Assembly: GCF_004216555.1 (NCBI RefSeq)
Contig: NZ_SGWQ01000001.1
Span: 434,001-498,000 of the forward strand
Reading direction: 5' to 3'
DNA: 64,000 nucleotides
From: Herbihabitans rhizosphaerae
GTDB lineage: Bacteria; Actinomycetota; Actinomycetes; Mycobacteriales; Pseudonocardiaceae
A program made the position numbers and the translations under genes. Positions within the stretch are counted from its first letter, which is position 1, and each line of letters starts with the position of its first letter. A model generated the notes under the pieces. That model saw only the letters and a list, made by a program, of their open reading frames with translations. It did no database searches and was not told where the DNA came from. Below are positions 7,852 to 16,522 of the stretch, in pieces.

Positions 7852-10833
7852 GTGGACTTCGGCGTGCTCGGGCCGGTCGAGCTGCGGCACCAGGGGCGGG
7901 AGCTGTCGACGGGCAGCGCCCGCGAACGGTTCGTGCTGGCCACCCTGCTGCTCAACGCGGGTCGGACGGTCGCGGCCGGCGGCCTGATCGACGAGCTGTG
8001 GGACGAGCCGCCGGCCTCGGCCAAGGCGCAGTTGCACAACCTGATCAGCGGCGTGCGCAGGCGGCTGCGCGGCGCGGGCGGCGACCTGATCAGCACCCGT
8101 CCGCTCGGCTATCGGCTGGACCTCGGCGAGCACGGGCTGGACCTGCACGAGTTTCGCCGGCTGGGCGCGCTCGGGCGGCGGGCGGCCGACGCGGGTGAGC
8201 ACCTGCGCGCGACGGCGGCGTTCGCCGAGGCGCTGGCGCTGTGGCGGGGTCCGGCGCTGGCCGATCTGCCGGACGGGCTGGCGGTGACCGCGCGGCAGGC
8301 GCTGCAGGAGGAGAAGCTGGCCGTCGCCGAGGCGCGGCTGGACGCACAGCTCGCGCTCGGCCGCTATCACGAGGCGGTGCGCGAGGCGGACGCGCTGGTC
8401 GTGGACCACCCGTACCGCGACCGGCTGCACGAGCGGCGGCTGCTCGCCCTGGTCGGTGCCGGGCGGCGGGCCGACGCGCTGGCGATCTACCAGCGCACCC
8501 ATCGCCGGTACAAGGAAGATCTCGGCGTCGAGCCGGGCCGGCAGTTGCGCGAGCTGGCGCTGCGGATCCTGCATGGCGAGGGGCTGCCGGCACGCAAGGC
8601 CCCGCCGCCGATCCCGCGCCAGCTCCCACCCGTGACCGCCACCATGACCGGCCGGGACACGCTCCTTGACGAGATCACCACCGCGCTGCAGGCCCCCGGC
8701 ACGCCGCCGGTGGCTGCGCTGGTCGGCCAGGGCGGGGTCGGCAAGACGACGCTCGCGGTGGCGGTCGCGGACGCGCTGGCCGACCGGTTCCCGCGCGGGC
8801 AGCTCTACGCCGACCTGCGCGGCAGCCACGAGCAGCCGTGCGACCCGTACGTGGTGGCCGGCCGGTTCCTGCGCGCGCTCGGGGTGGCGGGTGCCGCCGT
8901 GCCGGAGGACCGCGACGAGCGGATCGCGCTGTACCGCAGCCAGCTCGCCGACAGCCGTTGCCTGGTGGTGCTGGACGACGCGGCGAGCGAGGAGCAGGTG
9001 CGACCGCTGCTGCCGGCCGGCGGCGCGTCGGCCGCGCTGGTGACTTCCCGGCGCCGGCTGGCCGCCCTGATGGGGGCGGCGCGCTGGACGATTCCGGTAC
9101 TCGCGCCGGACGAGGCGCGGTCGCTGTTCGCCGCCGTGGTGGGCGCCGAACTCGAGCCGGCCGCGGTGGAGCGGATCCTGGGGCTGTGCGGGCGGCTGCC
9201 GCTGGCGGTGTCGATCGCGGCGGCCCGGCTGGCGGTGCACCCCCGGTGGACGGTCGACGGGCTGCTGGAGTCGCTGTCGGAGGAACACGGGCGGCTCGAC
9301 GAGCTGGCCGTCGGCGACCTGGACGTGCGCGCCACGATCTCGCTGAGCTACCGCGCGCTGGACGGCGAGGCGCGTGCGGTGTTCCGGCGGCTGGGCATGG
9401 TCGCCGCGCCGGACTGGCCGGCGTGGGTGGCCGACACGCTGCTGGACGGCCGGCGCGGGCGGGTGGCCCTGGACGCGCTGGTCGACGTGCACCTGGTGGA
9501 GCCGCTCGGGCCGGACTCCGTCGGGCAGCCCCGGTTCCGGATGCACGATCTGGTCCGCGAGTACGCCGTGGAGCGCGCGCTGGCCGAGGAGCCGGCGGGC
9601 GAGCGGGCCGCGGCGCTGTCCCGGCTGTGCACCGGCTGGCTGAGCCTGGCGACCGTGGCGGACCGGCTGGTGCCCGGCGGCCCGCCCGACACGGCGTCGG
9701 ACGCGGTGCCGCCGCGCGGGGCCGACAAGCTCGTGCGGACCCGGCCGCTGGACTGGTTCGAGGCCGAGCGGGTGGGGCTGGCCGCGACGGTCGGGCAGGC
9801 CTGCGTCGCCGGCGAGCCGGTCACCGGCGGTCGGCTGGCGCTGCGGATGTCGGCGTTCCTGGCGCTGCGCGCGCACGACGACGACTGGGTGCGGGTGTTG
9901 CGGCGGGTGCTCGGCCACCTGCGCGGGACCGGCGAGCACGAGTTGCTGGCGCTGCTGCTCGGCGAGCTGTACGAGGCGTACGTGCGCACCGACCGGATCA
10001 CCGAGATCGGCGCGATCGCCGAGGAGGAGCTGGCCGCGGCGAACCGGCAGGACGACTGGCGGCTGCTGGTGCGGGCGCTCACCCACGCGGGCCGGGCGGC
10101 GCGCGCGGTCGGGCGGTTCGCGCGGGCGCGCGAGTTGTTGGACCGGGCGGTGGCGACCGGGCGCGGGCACGACGACGCGGGCGGCCTGGTCGCCGACGCG
10201 CTGCGCGGGCTGGCGAACACGCATCGCCGGGCCGGCCGTCCGGAGCGGGCGATCCCGCTGCTGGAGGAGGCCGACGGCTACGCTGCCGCGCACCCCGGCG
10301 TGCGGCACAGCCTGGGGCTCGCGCTGATCGACCGCGGACGGCCGGCCGAGGCGGAGGCGGTGCTCGGCGCGGCGCTTCGGGCAAATACCGAGGTGGGCAA
10401 CGACGTCGGTGTCGCCTACGTGGAGCTGGCGCTCGCGGACGTGGACATCCGGGCCGGCCGGCTGGAGCGTGCGGCCGAGCGGCTCACCAGGGCGGCGCGT
10501 ACGCACTGCCGGCTCGGCAACCGGGACGGAACCGCCGAGGTACTGCGCGCCAGGGCTGATCTCGCGGCGGTGCAGCGCCGGTGGCGGGACGCCACGGAGG
10601 CGGCCTACGGCGCGCTGGAGGCGTGGGACCGGATGGGCTCGGTGATCGACGTGGCGGCGATGCTGGCCCGGCTGGAGTGCCTGCACATCATGACGGGCCG
10701 CACGATGGCCGCCGCTGAGTGCCGCGACGAGTACCGGGCGATCCTGGCCGACCTCGACCTGGACGAGTCATGCCTGCGCGTGCCGCCGTTCCTCACCCGC
10801 CCGGGCACCCACTCCACTCGTGACACCGCCTAG
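7852..10833 (+). CDS. AfsR/SARP-family transcriptional activator with NB-ARC ATPase and TPRs
   Basis: A 993-residue protein from GTG 7852. Residues 1-90 are an OmpR-like winged helix (start MDFGVLGPVEL); about 95-240 the bacterial transcriptional activator domain (HPYRDRLHERR, EDLGVEPGRQLREL); 262-520 an NB-ARC-type STAND ATPase with Walker A GQGGVGKTT (292-300), Walker B LVVLDDA and GRLPLAVSIAAARL. The rest is TPR-like helical repeats. Such proteins couple ATP-driven oligomerisation to activation, often of secondary-metabolite or developmental genes. No biosynthetic cluster is next to it, so its target is unknown. It replaces the Rv0492-Rv0495 interval of M. tuberculosis, consistent with insertion into the conserved block. 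Confidence 0.92.
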   Translation: MDFGVLGPVELRHQGRELSTGSARERFVLATLLLNAGRTVAAGGLIDELWDEPPASAKAQLHNLISGVRRRLRGAGGDLISTRPLGYRLDLGEHGLDLHEFRRLGALGRRAADAGEHLRATAAFAEALALWRGPALADLPDGLAVTARQALQEEKLAVAEARLDAQLALGRYHEAVREADALVVDHPYRDRLHERRLLALVGAGRRADALAIYQRTHRRYKEDLGVEPGRQLRELALRILHGEGLPARKAPPPIPRQLPPVTATMTGRDTLLDEITTALQAPGTPPVAALVGQGGVGKTTLAVAVADALADRFPRGQLYADLRGSHEQPCDPYVVAGRFLRALGVAGAAVPEDRDERIALYRSQLADSRCLVVLDDAASEEQVRPLLPAGGASAALVTSRRRLAALMGAARWTIPVLAPDEARSLFAAVVGAELEPAAVERILGLCGRLPLAVSIAAARLAVHPRWTVDGLLESLSEEHGRLDELAVGDLDVRATISLSYRALDGEARAVFRRLGMVAAPDWPAWVADTLLDGRRGRVALDALVDVHLVEPLGPDSVGQPRFRMHDLVREYAVERALAEEPAGERAAALSRLCTGWLSLATVADRLVPGGPPDTASDAVPPRGADKLVRTRPLDWFEAERVGLAATVGQACVAGEPVTGGRLALRMSAFLALRAHDDDWVRVLRRVLGHLRGTGEHELLALLLGELYEAYVRTDRITEIGAIAEEELAAANRQDDWRLLVRALTHAGRAARAVGRFARARELLDRAVATGRGHDDAGGLVADALRGLANTHRRAGRPERAIPLLEEADGYAAAHPGVRHSLGLALIDRGRPAEAEAVLGAALRANTEVGNDVGVAYVELALADVDIRAGRLERAAERLTRAARTHCRLGNRDGTAEVLRARADLAAVQRRWRDATEAAYGALEAWDRMGSVIDVAAMLARLECLHIMTGRTMAAAECRDEYRAILADLDLDESCLRVPPFLTRPGTHSTRDTA

Positions 10834-10840
10834 CCAACCC

Positions 10841-11058
10841 GCGAGTCCCGCGCCCTGCACCGGCGAGTCCCGCGCTGTGCACCCGCGAGTCCCGCGCCGT
10901 GCACCGGCGAGTCCCGCGCCGTGCACCGGCGAGTCCCGCGCCGTGCACCGGCGAGTTCCGCGCTGTGCACCCGCGAGTTCCGCACCGTGCACCGGCGAGT
11001 CCCGCGTTCGTGCTGCCTGAACGCGGGACTCGGGGTGTCTGAGCGCGGGACTCGCGGA
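10841..11058. repeat. 22-bp tandem repeat array at a convergent gene junction
   Basis: Eight units beginning GCGAGT at 10841, 10863, 10885, 10907, 10929, 10951, 10973 and 10995, exactly 22 bp apart, with consensus near GCGAGTCCCGCGCCGTGCAC plus two bases. Two inverted half-units (GCGGGACTCG) follow at 11023-11058. It fills the space between the convergent SARP and regX3 genes. The same unit recurs in reverse orientation at 49655-49772, also at a convergent junction. Confidence 0.9.
10996..11032. terminator. 14-bp perfect hairpin closing the repeat array
   Basis: Arms 10996-11009 and 11019-11032 are exact reverse complements with a 9-nt loop. It is formed where the last direct repeat unit meets the first inverted one. 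Its place between the convergent SARP (+) and regX3 (-) stops suggests bidirectional termination. Confidence 0.6.
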
Positions 11059-11061
11059 ACG

Positions 11062-11751
11062 TCAGGACTCGAACTTGTAGCCGAGGCCGCGGACGGTGAC
11101 CAGGTGGCGCGGCGAGCCGGGATCGGGCTCGATCTTGGAGCGCAGCCGCTTCACGTGCACGTCCAGCGTCTTGGTGTCACCGACGTAATCGGCACCCCAC
11201 ACGCGGTCGATCAACTGCCCGCGGGTGAGCACCCGGCCGACGTTGCGCAGCAGGTACTCCAACAGGTCGAACTCCTTGAGCGGCAAGGAGATCTCCAGCC
11301 CGTCCACGGTCACCACGTGCCGTTCGACGTCCATCCGCACCGGGCCGGCGGCCAGCACCTGCGGCAGCAGTTCGCCGTCCGCGCCGGCCTCGCCGCCGCG
11401 CCGCAGCACCGCCCGCACCCGCGCGATCAGCTCGCGCGCCGAGTACGGCTTGGTCACGTAGTCGTCCGCGCCGAGCTCCAGCCCGACGACCTTGTCGATC
11501 TCGCTGTCCCGTGCGGTCACCATGATCACCGGCACGGCGGAGCGCTGCCGCAGCGCCTTGCACACGTCGGTGCCGCTCATGCCGGGCAGCATCAGGTCGA
11601 GCAGCACGATGTCCGCGCCGTTGCGGTCGAACTCCTCGAGCGCCTGCTGGCCGGTGGCGGCCACCGCGGCGGTGAACCCCTCCTTCCGGAGCAGGAACGC
11701 GAGCGGGTCGGCGAACGACTCCTCGTCCTCGACGATCAACACGCGGGTCAT
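11062..11751 (-). CDS. regX3: Two-component response regulator RegX3
   Basis: A 229-residue OmpR-family regulator. Receiver domain 1-~118 has the acidic pair (VEDEE), phosphoacceptor D52 (LLDLMLPG), the TAR switch threonine segment and KPYSARE (conserved Lys). The C-terminal winged helix (~130-228) ends LVTVRGLGYKFES, standard for the family. In mycobacteria RegX3 controls phosphate-starvation genes. The start overlaps the senX3 stop by four bases (ATGA), so the pair is co-translated. Identification rests on the neighbours (gpm and mshA genes nearby) and on close match to the mycobacterial protein. Confidence 0.95.
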   Translation of the reverse strand: MTRVLIVEDEESFADPLAFLLRKEGFTAAVAATGQQALEEFDRNGADIVLLDLMLPGMSGTDVCKALRQRSAVPVIMVTARDSEIDKVVGLELGADDYVTKPYSARELIARVRAVLRRGGEAGADGELLPQVLAAGPVRMDVERHVVTVDGLEISLPLKEFDLLEYLLRNVGRVLTRGQLIDRVWGADYVGDTKTLDVHVKRLRSKIEPDPGSPRHLVTVRGLGYKFES

Positions 11752-13001
11752 GACACTCCTTCGTGATCGGCACCGCCGTCATCGGTCCTGTCCGACGTCG
11801 CACTGGCGACCGGGACGCCCCGACTCTTGGTGCGCGGCAACGGAACCGCCGCGCCATTGGTGTCCTGAGTGGACTGTTCGCCATCCTTGCGCCGGTGCGC
11901 CGGGATGCGCAGCGTGAACGTCGACCCGGTACCCGGCTTGCTCCACAGCCGCACCTCGCCGCCGTGGTTGGCCGCGACGTGCTTGACGATGGCCAGCCCG
12001 AGCCCGGTGCCGCCGGTGGCCCGCGAGCGCGCCTTGTCCACCCGGTAGAACCGCTCGAAGACGCGCTGCTGCTCGTCCTCGGCGATGCCGATTCCCCGGT
12101 CGGTCACCGCGATCTCCACGAAGCCCTCGGCGAGCCGGCGGCTGATCGACACCGGACTGCCCGGCGAGGAGTAGGCGACCGCGTTCTCCAGCAGGTTGCT
12201 CAGCGCGGTGACCAGCAGCGTGCGGTCACCCTCGACGAGCAGCCCGCTGGCCGTGTCGCTGGCGATCTCGATGCCGGTGGACTCGGCGGCCAGCCGGGCC
12301 CGCCCGAGCGCCTCGCGCACGACCGCGTCCACCTCGACGGTGTTCATGTCCGGCAGCCGCTCGGCGCCCTGCAGCCGCGACAGCGCGATCAGCTCGGTGA
12401 CCAGCGTCCCGAGGCGGGTGGACTCGTGCAGGATCTTGTTGGTGAACCGGCGGACCTCTTCCGGGTCGTCCGCCGCGTCCAGCACCGCTTCGGCGAGCAG
12501 CGCCATCGCGCCGACCGGGGTCTTGAGCTCGTGGCTGACGTTGGCCACGAAGTCGCGCCGGGTCGCCTCGAGGCGCACCGCGTCGGACTGGTCGGCCGCG
12601 TCCACCACGGTGAACCCGTCGCCGAGCGATCTGACCTCGCCGAGCACCGCCTCCGGCTGCCGCCCGCCGCGCGAGCCGAGCGGAGACAGGTCGATCTCCA
12701 TCGCGTCGCCGGTCTCCCGGACGGCCTCGGCCGCCTTGCTGGCGCGCTCGTCCACCCGGTTGTTGCGCACCACGCCGAGTGCCGCGGCGCGCGGGTTGTG
12801 CAGCACGACGTCGCCGAAGTGGTTGAGCACCACGACGCCGCTGTGCGAGGAGTGGACGAGCCGCTGAACCAGGGCGGCGACGGTGGGGCCGGCGGGGCGG
12901 CGGTCGATCGCCGCGCGCCGTGCGCGTCCGATGAGGAACCCGACGAGCACGCCCAGCAACGCCGCGACCGCGACCGTCGCGAGGATCGCCGTAGTGCTCA
13001 C
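11748..13001 (-). CDS. senX3: Sensor histidine kinase SenX3
   Basis: A 417-residue kinase. One clear hydrophobic segment (residues 5-25), then a PAS-like region (~45-140), the dimerisation box VANVSHELKTPVGAM with phospho-accepting H157, and an ATPase domain with N box (LLENAVAYS), G1 (DRGIGIAEDE), F box (FERFYRVDKARSRATGG) and G2 (GTGLGLAIVK). It pairs with RegX3 to sense phosphate supply through the Pst system in related bacteria. M. tuberculosis SenX3 has two N-terminal membrane segments; only one stands out here, so the second is weak or absent. Confidence 0.95.
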   Translation of the reverse strand: MSTTAILATVAVAALLGVLVGFLIGRARRAAIDRRPAGPTVAALVQRLVHSSHSGVVVLNHFGDVVLHNPRAAALGVVRNNRVDERASKAAEAVRETGDAMEIDLSPLGSRGGRQPEAVLGEVRSLGDGFTVVDAADQSDAVRLEATRRDFVANVSHELKTPVGAMALLAEAVLDAADDPEEVRRFTNKILHESTRLGTLVTELIALSRLQGAERLPDMNTVEVDAVVREALGRARLAAESTGIEIASDTASGLLVEGDRTLLVTALSNLLENAVAYSSPGSPVSISRRLAEGFVEIAVTDRGIGIAEDEQQRVFERFYRVDKARSRATGGTGLGLAIVKHVAANHGGEVRLWSKPGTGSTFTLRIPAHRRKDGEQSTQDTNGAAVPLPRTKSRGVPVASATSDRTDDGGADHEGVS

Positions 13002-13135
13002 GGCCGCATCGTAAGCGCCTCACAGGCGATTACCACCAGTCCGAATGCCGATCCGTGACGCTGCTGACAGCGATGACGGCGGTAATTCGCCGCTCCGTCA
13101 ACCTGTGTTCACTCGAACGTGTCCATCCCGTGCGC

Positions 13136-13291
13136 CTACGTGCGTTGAGCGTTGACCGCCGGCGCCTGATCGATCGCGGGCGCCTCCGTGGCGGGCGGTT
13201 CCGCCTGCTTTTCCACCGCGCCGGAAAGGCCGGCCGTGACGATCGCCGCGACCCACACGGCGACGACCGTGGATTTCGAGTACTTGCGCAT
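13136..13291 (-). CDS. Possible 51-aa small secreted or membrane peptide
   Basis: ATG 13291 is preceded by GGGGAA at good spacing. The peptide begins MRKYSKSTVVAVWVAAIVTA, a basic start and one hydrophobic stretch like a signal peptide or anchor. It continues with a Glu/Pro/Ala tail (EKQAEPPATEAPAIDQAPAV) and stops at 13136. It lies between senX3 and the XRE gene, same strand. I do not recognise the family; composition and RBS support coding, but the length leaves doubt. The remaining bases (13002-13135, 13292-13381) show nothing else. Confidence 0.45.
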   Translation of the reverse strand: MRKYSKSTVVAVWVAAIVTAGLSGAVEKQAEPPATEAPAIDQAPAVNAQRT

Positions 13292-13381
13292 GACGATTCC
13301 CCATTCCCCCGTGACTTTCCACCGCTCCCCAGCGGCGCCCCCAGTGACTCAAGGTTACGCCTCACGCACAGGGAGCGGGAA

Positions 13382-14218
13382 TCACCCGAACGTGTCCTCC
13401 GCCGCACGTTCGATGATCGCCCGCGCCTCCGCGCCGTACACGGCGGCCTTCGCGTAGTGCGAGAACAGATCCAGGTAGGTGCTGATCTCCGACGGCTCCG
13501 ACAACGTCAGCGCCGCCGACATCGTCTCGACGTGCACCTCGTCGTCGTCCTTGCTCCAGAACCCGTGCATGGGTGGATCAAGCCCAGGGCGGACGAACGG
13601 GATGACGCCGAACCGGATCACTCCGGAGCTGACCGCGCCGACCAGCCGGTCGAGCTGCCCAGCCATGACGCCGGGCGGGCAGAACCGGTACCGCAGGACC
13701 GCTTCGGTAGCCACCATGTGCACCCGCACGGTCGGGTCGTACAGAACATGCTGCCTCGCCATTCGAGCGGCGACCGCCTGATCGAGGTCGTCGCGCCCGC
13801 CGCCATGACCACGGCCCGTCGCGAACATGTAGCGCGCGTATTCGGGTGTCTGCAGCAGACCGGGAATCACCGTGTCCTCGAATCCCCGGATCGTCGTGAG
13901 GGTGGACTCCTGCTCGGCAAGGCGCCGCTGCGGCCCCGCCATGCCCGCGCGGTACTTGCGGCGATTCTCGACGTAGTGGCCGTCCAGGTTGCGTGCGGCC
14001 GCGATCAGGTCGTCGACCGCCTCCGGCACGCCACACGCCCGCGCCCAGGCGCGGAGGTCGTCGTCGGCCGGGGTCTGGCGGCCGCCCTCGATCTTGGAGA
14101 TCTTGCTGGACGGCCAGCCGGTAGTTCCCGCCAGTTCGCGTCCGGTCAGCCCGGCGTCCTGGCGCAGCACCCGCAGGCGCTGCGCCAGGAGTTCACGGGC
14201 TTTCTGGAAGCTGCTCAC
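13382..14218 (-). CDS. XRE regulator with DUF5753 domain
   Basis: A 278-residue protein. Residues ~8-65 are an XRE helix-turn-helix (LRQDAGLTGRELAGTTGWPS, SKISKIEGGRQTP). The C-terminal two thirds match the DUF5753 pattern (EDTVIPGLLQTPEYARYM, MARQHVLYD, VRVHMVATEAVLRYR, VIPF, TYLDLFSHYAKAAVYG). Such proteins are abundant in Streptomyces and Pseudonocardiaceae, usually beside DUF397 or DUF6879 genes and thought to act as a switch pair. Here it overlaps the upstream DUF6879-like gene by four bases (ATGA). The pair interrupts the otherwise conserved senX3-gpm interval. Confidence 0.93.
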   Translation of the reverse strand: MSSFQKARELLAQRLRVLRQDAGLTGRELAGTTGWPSSKISKIEGGRQTPADDDLRAWARACGVPEAVDDLIAAARNLDGHYVENRRKYRAGMAGPQRRLAEQESTLTTIRGFEDTVIPGLLQTPEYARYMFATGRGHGGGRDDLDQAVAARMARQHVLYDPTVRVHMVATEAVLRYRFCPPGVMAGQLDRLVGAVSSGVIRFGVIPFVRPGLDPPMHGFWSKDDDEVHVETMSAALTLSEPSEISTYLDLFSHYAKAAVYGAEARAIIERAAEDTFG

Positions 14219-14763
14219 TCATCCACGACGCCGTGCATGGCGGCGAACTCGTCACGCGACACCGAGTAGTGCCACGCGGCATCGAAATGGTGCAGCTTCG
14301 ACACGATCTCCGCTGGGTCATCAACGAGTTCCCACGCGGTGAACCAATCATCGTCGTCGAAATGGATGATCGCGGCAGTAGTCGCGTCGAAGATCCAATA
14401 ATCCTGGTCCGGCAAGTCGAGGTCGAGTTCCTCGGCCCGGCGACGTGGGAGATAACGAATCTCGTCGCCCGCCCGCACATTGACTTTGGCCAGACCCAGG
14501 AGATACCTGGCGTCGAGCGAAAGCGGTTCGGTCACAACGCGGACGCGCTGTATCCGTTTCCCCCGCGAACGCCAGCCGCTCACCTTGTCCACCCAGGGAT
14601 CGAGATACGAGAAGTCGGTCAGTTGACCGGCGGCGTAGAGCTGCCGTCGCGACTCGTCCTCCGGCTTCGTGTTGTAGGTGTCACGCGGCTCAAGCCGGCG
14701 GGCGGTGTACCGGTAGCTCTCGAACAGATCGTTGACTTCGCCGTCCGTCAGAGTGCGCCCCAT
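14215..14763 (-). CDS. DUF6879-like partner of XRE regulator
   Basis: A 182-residue soluble protein. It begins MGRTLTDGEVNDLFESYRYT and contains RLEPRDTYN, RRQLYAAGQ, YLPRRRAEELDLP-type and DYWIFDATTAAIIHFDDDDW segments typical of DUF6879 proteins. The stop overlaps the XRE start (ATGA), so translation is coupled. Such proteins are found next to XRE-DUF5753 regulators across actinomycetes; a signalling or antagonist role is inferred from context only. It has no membrane segment and no recognisable catalytic motif. Confidence 0.75.
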   Translation of the reverse strand: MGRTLTDGEVNDLFESYRYTARRLEPRDTYNTKPEDESRRQLYAAGQLTDFSYLDPWVDKVSGWRSRGKRIQRVRVVTEPLSLDARYLLGLAKVNVRAGDEIRYLPRRRAEELDLDLPDQDYWIFDATTAAIIHFDDDDWFTAWELVDDPAEIVSKLHHFDAAWHYSVSRDEFAAMHGVVDE

Positions 14764-14904
14764 CAGACTTGCTCCACCAAGACGAATGTGCCGCGATCCA
14801 ACCTCACGATGAACTTCTCCTCACCCTGTGTCGATCAGCCGTCGCTCAGAGCGTATCGGCGGCCGGGCGCGGCAGGGAGGAAGTTGCTCGGGATTGCTTC
14901 CGGG

Positions 14905-15651
14905 TCAGCGGCCCTGGTTGGCCACGGCGGCGGCGGCCGTCGCGGCGGCATCGGGGTCGAGGTAGGTGCCGCCGGGGTTGAGCGGGCGAAGCTCCTCGTC
15001 GAGGTCGTAGCGCAGCGGAATGCCGGTCGGGATGTTGAGCCCGGCGATGTCCTCGTCGGACACCCCGTCCAGGTGCTTCACCAGCGCGCGCAGCGAGTTC
15101 CCGTGCGCGGCCACGAGGACGGTCTGCCCGGTGCGCAGGTCCGGCACGATCGCCGAGTCCCAGTACGGCAGCAGCCGTGCCACCACGTCCTTGAGGCACT
15201 CGGTGAGCGGCGCGTCCGCACCCAGATCGGCGTAGCGCGGGTCGGCGTCCTGGCTGAACTCGGTGCCCGGTTCGATCTTCGGCGGCGGCGTGTCGTAGGA
15301 CCGGCGCCAGAGCATGAACTGCTCCTCGCCGAACTCCTCCAGCGTCTGCTTCTTGTTCTTGCCCTGCAGCGCGCCGTAGTGCCGCTCGTTGAGCCGCCAG
15401 TCGCGCTTGACCGGGATCCAGTGCCGGTCGGCGGCGTCCAGCGCGAGGTTCGCGGTGGAGATCGCCCGCCGCATCAGCGAGGTGTGCAGGATGTCGGGCA
15501 GCAGGCCCGCGTCGGCGAGCAGCTCGCCGCCACGCACGGCCTCGCGTTCGCCCTTCTCGGACAGCGCGACGTCCACCCATCCGGTGAACAGGTTCTGCGC
15601 GTTCCACACGCTCTCGCCGTGACGGAGCAACACCAGGGTTCCGACTGCCAT
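14905..15651 (-). CDS. gpmA: 2,3-bisphosphoglycerate-dependent phosphoglycerate mutase
   Basis: A 248-residue enzyme of normal length interconverting 3- and 2-phosphoglycerate in glycolysis. The catalytic phospho-His is H11 in [10 protein letters not shown]; acid/base E89 lies in [14 protein letters not shown], a loop typical of the dPGM type; the second His is H183 in [10 protein letters not shown]. It sits near senX3-regX3, as gpm1 does in mycobacteria. The start ATG 15651 fits known N-termini. The 140 bp between this gene and the DUF6879 gene shows nothing notable. Confidence 0.97.
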   Translation of the reverse strand: MAVGTLVLLRHGESVWNAQNLFTGWVDVALSEKGEREAVRGGELLADAGLLPDILHTSLMRRAISTANLALDAADRHWIPVKRDWRLNERHYGALQGKNKKQTLEEFGEEQFMLWRRSYDTPPPKIEPGTEFSQDADPRYADLGADAPLTECLKDVVARLLPYWDSAIVPDLRTGQTVLVAAHGNSLRALVKHLDGVSDEDIAGLNIPTGIPLRYDLDEELRPLNPGGTYLDPDAAATAAAAVANQGR

Positions 15652-15981
15652 GCCGACAGCCTGCCAAACGCGCTCCGGCCAGCACCAACCACCCGGTCGA
15701 GCACGTGATCAAACGTGAGACGGACTCAGAGTAGACCGTTCGGCCGATGTCGTGACCAAATAGTTACCTACAGAGAGCGATATACCTCGATTGGGTTAAC
15801 CATTCGTCTTGTGATCCCCGTCCGGTTCTGCCAATTTGGCAACGCTCAGCCGGACCGGCTCCCACGCACTCCCCGGTCCGGTGGAGTGCAGCGTGGCTCG
15901 TCTCCCCTGCCGAGCCACGCCCCGCCCTGGAGAGCCGGAAGCCCCCCGACCGGACTCCGAGAGCGGCGGGACACACGCGGG
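15652..15981. other. Non-coding gap upstream of gpmA
   Basis: About 330 bp with no convincing gene. Stretch 15700-15800 is less GC-rich (ACCAAATAGTTACCTACAGA, then TATACC) and is the likely promoter zone for the minus-strand gpmA gene. Open frames in the GC-rich part (15830-16030) have no plausible start signal or family likeness. Confidence 0.5.
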
Positions 15982-16019
15982 GCGGCTCGGGAATCGCGAC
16001 TCCCCCTCGCCCGAGCCGC
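15982..16019 (-). terminator. Hairpin downstream of YbjN-domain gene
   Basis: A 10-bp perfect stem (GCGGCTCGGG 15982-15991 / CCCGAGCCGC 16010-16019) with an 18-nt loop, 15 bp past the stop at 16034. Likely terminator of the mshA-YbjN transcript. Confidence 0.5.
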
Positions 16020-16033
16020 TCCGCGGGGGGACC

Positions 16034-16522
16034 TCACTCCACCATGTGCTTGAACGCCTGCAGGTTGGCCAGCGACTCACCTCGGGACGTGCGCCACTCC
16101 CACTCGCGCCGGATCGAACTCGCGAAGCCGATCTCCAGCAGCGGGTTGAAATCGCCGTCGGCCGCCTCCAGCACCTGCCCGAGCAGCCGGTCCAGCTCGT
16201 CGGCCGTGACCGCGTGCAGACCGACCCGCCCGACCAGATAGATGTCGCCGACCGAGTCGATCGTGTAGTGCACGCCGTAGAGCTTCGCGTTGCGGCGCAA
16301 CAGAAAGCGGTACACGTCCTCGTGCGCCTCGTCCGGCCGCCGGCACACGAACGCCTCCACCACGAGTGCGTGCTCGCCGACCAGCAGCCAGCAGTTCGTC
16401 TGCAACTTCTTGGTACCGGGGAGCGTCACGAAGAACCGGCCGGGCTCGGGCCGCTGGTAGCTCAGCTCCCGCTCGTCCAACGCGGACGCGATGGTGCGAT
16501 CCAGCTCCTCGACCGACGTCAC
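16034..16522 (-). CDS. YbjN-domain protein
   Basis: A 162-residue protein matching the YbjN family: an early helix ([12 protein letters not shown]), the core [40 protein letters not shown] and [13 protein letters not shown], ending in a helical tail. The fold resembles type III secretion chaperones; the function is unsettled. The ATG overlaps the mshA stop (ATGA), so both are co-translated; position matches Rv0487. A link with mycothiol synthesis is only inferred from conserved adjacency. Confidence 0.9.
   Translation of the reverse strand: MTSVEELDRTIASALDERELSYQRPEPGRFFVTLPGTKKLQTNCWLLVGEHALVVEAFVCRRPDEAHEDVYRFLLRRNAKLYGVHYTIDSVGDIYLVGRVGLHAVTADELDRLLGQVLEAADGDFNPLLEIGFASSIRREWEWRTSRGESLANLQAFKHMVE

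Noticed and set aside
6829..10686. A 1285-codon open frame on the minus strand across the SARP gene
   Set aside because: It is an antisense shadow produced by high GC; only its last 320 codons (Ppx/GppA) are real, and the SARP gene opposite has clear domains.
10768..11020. Open frames inside the 22-bp repeats (repetitive CTGESRA / SPVHGAG-type peptides)
   Set aside because: They are translations of the tandem array; all frames are open because the repeat lacks stops. No RBS or domain.
10841..11058. CRISPR array
   Set aside because: The 22-bp units are contiguous with no spacers, and no cas genes are present.
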